NCBI GenBank assembly: GCA_024279075.1
Contig: JAJRRX010000005.1
Coordinates: 1-7,897 of the forward strand
DNA length: 7,897 nucleotides
Source of the DNA: Alphaproteobacteria bacterium
Lineage (GTDB): Bacteria > Pseudomonadota > Alphaproteobacteria > Rhodobacterales > Rhodobacteraceae
Direction of reading: 5' to 3'
The position numbers were made by a program, and so were the translations under genes. Numbering within the stretch: the stretch's first letter is position 1; the number at the start of each line of letters is the position of its first letter. Below the pieces are notes generated by a model. That model was not told the origin of the DNA. It did not search any database and saw only the letters and a program-made list of their open reading frames with translations. This document shows positions 6,078 through 7,897 of the stretch, in pieces.

Positions 6078-7493
6078 CTACATCCGCCCGTATTTATCAG
6101 CAAAGCGCTCGATATCATCTTCGCTCAGGTCGGCACCCGATTGCACCTCGATCAGCTCCAATGGCGCATCGCCCGGGTTTTCCAGAGCGTGCATCACCCC
6201 GACCGGAATATAAATCGACTGGTTTTCTGACAGGCGCAAAACCTCGTCGCCTTTGGTAACCCGCGCAGTGCCACGCACCACCACCCAATGTTCCGCCCGC
6301 TTCTGGTGCCGCTGCAGTGAAAGCTTGCCGCCGGGCTTTACGGTGATCCGCTTCACGAGGTATCGCGTGCCTTCATCCACTTTATCATAGCTACCCCAAG
6401 GGCGGTAAACATCGCGGTGGAAGGCCACCTCGGGCCGCCCTTCGGCGCTCAGCTGCGCCACCAGCGGCCCAACCTCGGACACCCGCGCCTTAGGGGCAAT
6501 AAAAACCGCGTCTTTTGTTTCAACAATCACCATATCTTCGCAGCCCACCGCAGCCACCAAGCGGCTTTGGGCGTTAATATAATTTCCGCGCCCACCTAAG
6601 CTAACCACATCGCCAAGCTCGCAATTTTCAGCCCCGTCTTTGGGGCTCGCCTCCCACAAGGCGGCCCAAGAGCCGATATCGCTCCAGTCGGCATCCAATG
6701 GCAGCATGACGATGTTTTTAGCCTTTTCCATTACCGCATAGTCAATGGACTCTGACGGGCAGGCAAGAAAGGCGGCTTCATCAAAACGTAGGAAATCAAG
6801 ATCAGCGCGGCGGCCCTGAAAGGCGGCTTGGCAGGCGCTCAGGATATCGGGGCGAAACTTTTTGAGGGCGGAAAGGTAGGCACTGGCGCGAAACATGAAT
6901 ATGCCGCTATTCCAGTAATAATCACCTGACGCAAGATAGCGCTCGGCCGTAGCCGTATCGGGTTTTTCGACAAAGCCTTGCACGCTAAAGCCAGCGCCGC
7001 TAGCGGCGCCCGTGCGGATATAGCCAAAGCCGGTTTCAGCGCGGGTTGGCGGAATGCCAAAGGTGAGAAGATCGCCCCCCGCTGCCAGTGCCAGCCCTAC
7101 GGTTACGGCTTTAGTAAAGCTGTTGGAATCTGGAATGCGGTGGTCTGCGGGCATGACCAAAAGCACTGGATCCGCACCGCCTGCCTGCGCCTCCAAAGCC
7201 CCTAGGGCAATGGCGGGGGCGGTGTTGCGGCCCGCTGGCTCTAGCAATATCGGCGCTTGCAGGCCAAGTTGGCGCATTTGCTCTGCGGCCAAAAAGCGGG
7301 ACTCCTCGTTGCAAACCAGGAGAGGGGGGAGGTGTGCCAGCCCTGAAAGGCGATTAAGGGTATCTTGCAGCAGGGTTTGGCCACCATCAAGCGCAAGGTA
7401 TTGCTTGGCGTAGTGCTGGCGCGAAAGCGGCCAGAGCCGAGTGCCAACGCCGCCAGCCAGAATGAGGGGTTGTAGGGGGAAAGGGGCGTCCAT
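6078..7493 (-). CDS. manC: Mannose-1-phosphate guanylyltransferase / mannose-6-phosphate isomerase
   Basis: The 471-residue protein is a full-length bifunctional type II PMI-GMP enzyme (ManC/AlgA/CpsB/XanB group). It makes GDP-mannose from mannose-1-phosphate and GTP and interconverts fructose-6-P and mannose-6-P, feeding polysaccharide or lipopolysaccharide synthesis. The nucleotidyltransferase domain (about 7-290) has the signature GGVGTRLWPLSR (14-25) with K30, PAGRNTAPA (86-94), FVEKP (174-178), WNSGIFMF (194-201) and ESIDYAVMEK (248-257). The C-terminal cupin isomerase domain (about 358-471) has RPWGSYD (364-370), QRHQKRAEHW (394-403) with probable metal ligands Q394, H396 and E401, and H435 in YIPVGVMHALEN. 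The ATG at 7493 has AGGAG four bases upstream. It is the first gene of a five-gene operon whose other members are not polysaccharide genes, which is unusual for manC. Confidence 0.96.
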   Translation of the reverse strand: MDAPFPLQPLILAGGVGTRLWPLSRQHYAKQYLALDGGQTLLQDTLNRLSGLAHLPPLLVCNEESRFLAAEQMRQLGLQAPILLEPAGRNTAPAIALGALEAQAGGADPVLLVMPADHRIPDSNSFTKAVTVGLALAAGGDLLTFGIPPTRAETGFGYIRTGAASGAGFSVQGFVEKPDTATAERYLASGDYYWNSGIFMFRASAYLSALKKFRPDILSACQAAFQGRRADLDFLRFDEAAFLACPSESIDYAVMEKAKNIVMLPLDADWSDIGSWAALWEASPKDGAENCELGDVVSLGGRGNYINAQSRLVAAVGCEDMVIVETKDAVFIAPKARVSEVGPLVAQLSAEGRPEVAFHRDVYRPWGSYDKVDEGTRYLVKRITVKPGGKLSLQRHQKRAEHWVVVRGTARVTKGDEVLRLSENQSIYIPVGVMHALENPGDAPLELIEVQSGADLSEDDIERFADKYGRM

Positions 7494-7534
7494 CTGGCTC
7501 CTGCCTGTGTGGTTTTGTTGCGCTTTCGTTAACC

Positions 7535-7565
7535 TTTATGGCGCTAAACCTTAACAAATCGTCAA
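7535..7565 (-). promoter_or_regulatory. Possible promoter of the manC operon
   Basis: On the minus strand TTGACG (7560-7565) is a near-consensus -35. CATAAA (7535-7540) could be the -10, matching four of six positions, with a rather long 19-base spacer. Transcription would start about 35 bases upstream of the manC ATG. TTAAC-type half-sites (7529-7533; another on 7551-7555) flank it and recall, but do not complete, the alphaproteobacterial CtrA motif TTAA-N7-TTAA. Confidence 0.35.
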
Positions 7566-7678
7566 CGCCTGTGGCAATGGGCAATGATTAGGTTTGAAAC
7601 GATTGGTTTGGACGTATTTTGAAAACTCGTAAACCTTCTAATCGCTTGAATACTAACAATATATGCGGATACCACTCC

Positions 7679-7702
7679 CTCTACTAAACTAGTTTAGTAG
7701 AG
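7679..7702. repeat. Perfect 24-bp palindrome
   Basis: The 12-base half CTCTACTAAACT (7679-7690) is followed directly by its exact reverse complement (7691-7702), with ACTAGT at the centre. Beyond it the symmetry weakens but partly continues after one mismatch (CACTCC-like and GTGGG flanks). It is not followed by a T-run on either strand, so it is a poor terminator. It sits about 120 bases before the plus-strand regulator and 186 bases before manC. A binding site for a dimeric regulator, or a cruciform, is the natural reading; neither is shown. Confidence 0.75.
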
Positions 7703-7711
7703 TGGGTTCTC

Positions 7712-7727
7712 GCTTAAGAAATTAAGC
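7712..7727. repeat. Inverted repeat with GAAA loop
   Basis: GCTTAA (7712-7717) and TTAAGC (7722-7727) are exact reverse complements around GAAA, which as plus-strand RNA would be a GNRA-type tetraloop. It starts ten bases after the 24-bp palindrome. The stem is short and AT-rich, so it may instead be a DNA operator. Its TTAA elements are four bases apart, not the seven expected for CtrA. Confidence 0.45.
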
Positions 7728-7768
7728 CGTACCATTTATTAACCTGTAATTGCATTTCAACAAACCGC

Positions 7769-7798
7769 TTGCACAATTTTCGCCCTGTGGGCTACTCT
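7769..7798 (+). promoter_or_regulatory. Possible promoter of the second response regulator
   Basis: TTGCAC (7769-7774) resembles a -35 and TACTCT (7793-7798) is a weak -10, with an 18-base spacer. The spacer contains the small inverted repeat GCCC-TGT-GGGC (7782-7792). Transcription would start near 7805, leaving a leader of under 20 bases. Such a start would remove part of the CCCCT hairpin arm, so the promoter and the hairpin at 7801-7813 may not both be functional. Confidence 0.3.
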
Positions 7799-7800
7799 TG

Positions 7801-7813
7801 CCCCTGTAAGGGG
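7801..7813 (+). promoter_or_regulatory. Small hairpin overlapping the ribosome binding site
   Basis: CCCCT (7801-7805) pairs with AGGGG (7809-7813) across a three-base loop. The AGGGG arm is part of the G-rich ribosome binding site AGGGGGAG (7809-7816), placed six bases before the TTG start at 7823. If the leader RNA includes the CCCCT arm, folding would mask the ribosome site. Confidence 0.35.
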
Positions 7814-7822
7814 GAGTGGTGT

Positions 7823-7897
7823 TTGGCTAAGCGTGTTTTAATCGTTGAAGACGAACCAAATATCGTCGAGTCCCTACGCTTTTTGCTGGAGCGGGAG
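7823..7897 (+). CDS. Response regulator, N-terminal fragment (receiver domain)
   Basis: Only the first 25 codons lie in the window. The product begins (M)AKRVLIVEDEPNIVESLRF, then LLERE. This is the first beta strand and helix of a CheY-like receiver domain, with the acidic pocket residues E9 and D10; the phospho-acceptor Asp lies beyond the window. The start is read as TTG at 7823, because no ATG or GTG in this frame lies nearby upstream and AGGGGGAG (7809-7816) is six bases before it. The output domain is unknown, so it could be an OmpR-type transcription factor or a single-domain regulator. It is divergent from the manC operon, with a palindrome-rich gap between. Confidence 0.85.
   Translation, partial: MAKRVLIVEDEPNIVESLRFLLERE

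Larger units (their letters stand above)
7494..7822. other. Divergent AT-rich intergenic region between manC and the second response regulator
   Basis: This 329-base gap has no credible gene. From left to right it holds the possible manC promoter, a tandem 7-bp repeat (GGCAATG at 7573-7579 and 7580-7586), two GGTTTG copies (7591 and 7605), an imperfect inverted repeat around TTTTGAAAA (7612-7630), the perfect palindrome at 7679-7702, the GAAA-looped repeat at 7712-7727, and two small hairpins next to the start of the second regulator. It probably carries the control signals for both divergent transcripts. Confidence 0.6.

Noticed and set aside
6285..6312. ManC cupin motif reads QRHQKRAEHW instead of the common QMHHHRAEHW
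   Set aside because: The likely ligand positions (Q394, H396, E401, and H435 further on) are kept. The changed positions vary in the family, so loss of isomerase activity is not indicated.
7679..7702. Palindrome read as a bidirectional terminator
   Set aside because: It lacks a T-run on either side and a normal loop, and it lies upstream of both divergent genes, where a terminator would serve no evident purpose.
7529..7745. Several TTAAC/TTAAG half-sites suggesting CtrA binding
   Set aside because: None forms the full TTAA-N7-TTAA arrangement; spacings seen are 4 or much longer. AT-rich gaps give such half-sites by chance.

Overview
The window looks like a piece of an alphaproteobacterial chromosome, most likely from the Rhodobacterales/Roseobacter group. 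This rests on the fairly GC-rich coding sequence with AT-richer intergenic gaps, on protein sequences that resemble families I know from that group (the ribA-like N-terminus, OmpR-type regulators, fluoroacetate-dehalogenase-type hydrolase), and on gene order. No search was possible, so the taxon is inference. No rRNA, tRNA, CRISPR array, insertion sequence or phage gene is visible.

Layout. (1) Positions 1-131, minus strand: the N-terminal end of a gene that looks like GTP cyclohydrolase II (ribA), leaving the window. (2) Positions 292-978, plus strand: a complete OmpR/PhoB-type response regulator, divergent from ribA and closed by a clear hairpin-plus-T terminator. (3) Positions 1033-2262, minus strand: an MFS_3-type exporter, convergent with the regulator. 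(4) Positions 2449-7493, minus strand: five tightly packed genes, transcribed in the order manC (GDP-mannose pyrophosphorylase/phosphomannose isomerase), fluoroacetate-dehalogenase-like hydrolase, MDR-type NAD(P)H oxidoreductase, maspardin-like alpha/beta hydrolase, ornithine-cyclodeaminase/mu-crystallin-type dehydrogenase. Gaps within this block run from a 4-base overlap to 15 bases, so it is almost certainly one operon. (5) Positions 7494-7822: a long AT-rich divergent intergenic region with a perfect 24-bp palindrome, a GAAA-looped inverted repeat and two small hairpins. (6) Positions 7823-7897, plus strand: the first 25 codons of a second response regulator, starting with TTG.

How the genes may work together. 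manC makes GDP-mannose for surface polysaccharide, but its operon partners are small-molecule enzymes: a C-F/C-Cl or ester hydrolase, a quinone/enoyl reductase-like MDR enzyme, a second hydrolase and an imine/amino-acid dehydrogenase. They could form a detoxification or catabolic module, perhaps assisted by the exporter downstream, but nothing in the sequence proves a shared substrate. No established defence, mobile or biosynthetic system was found. The most distinctive items are the operon composition, the maspardin-like hydrolase with its histidine intact, and the 24-bp palindrome.
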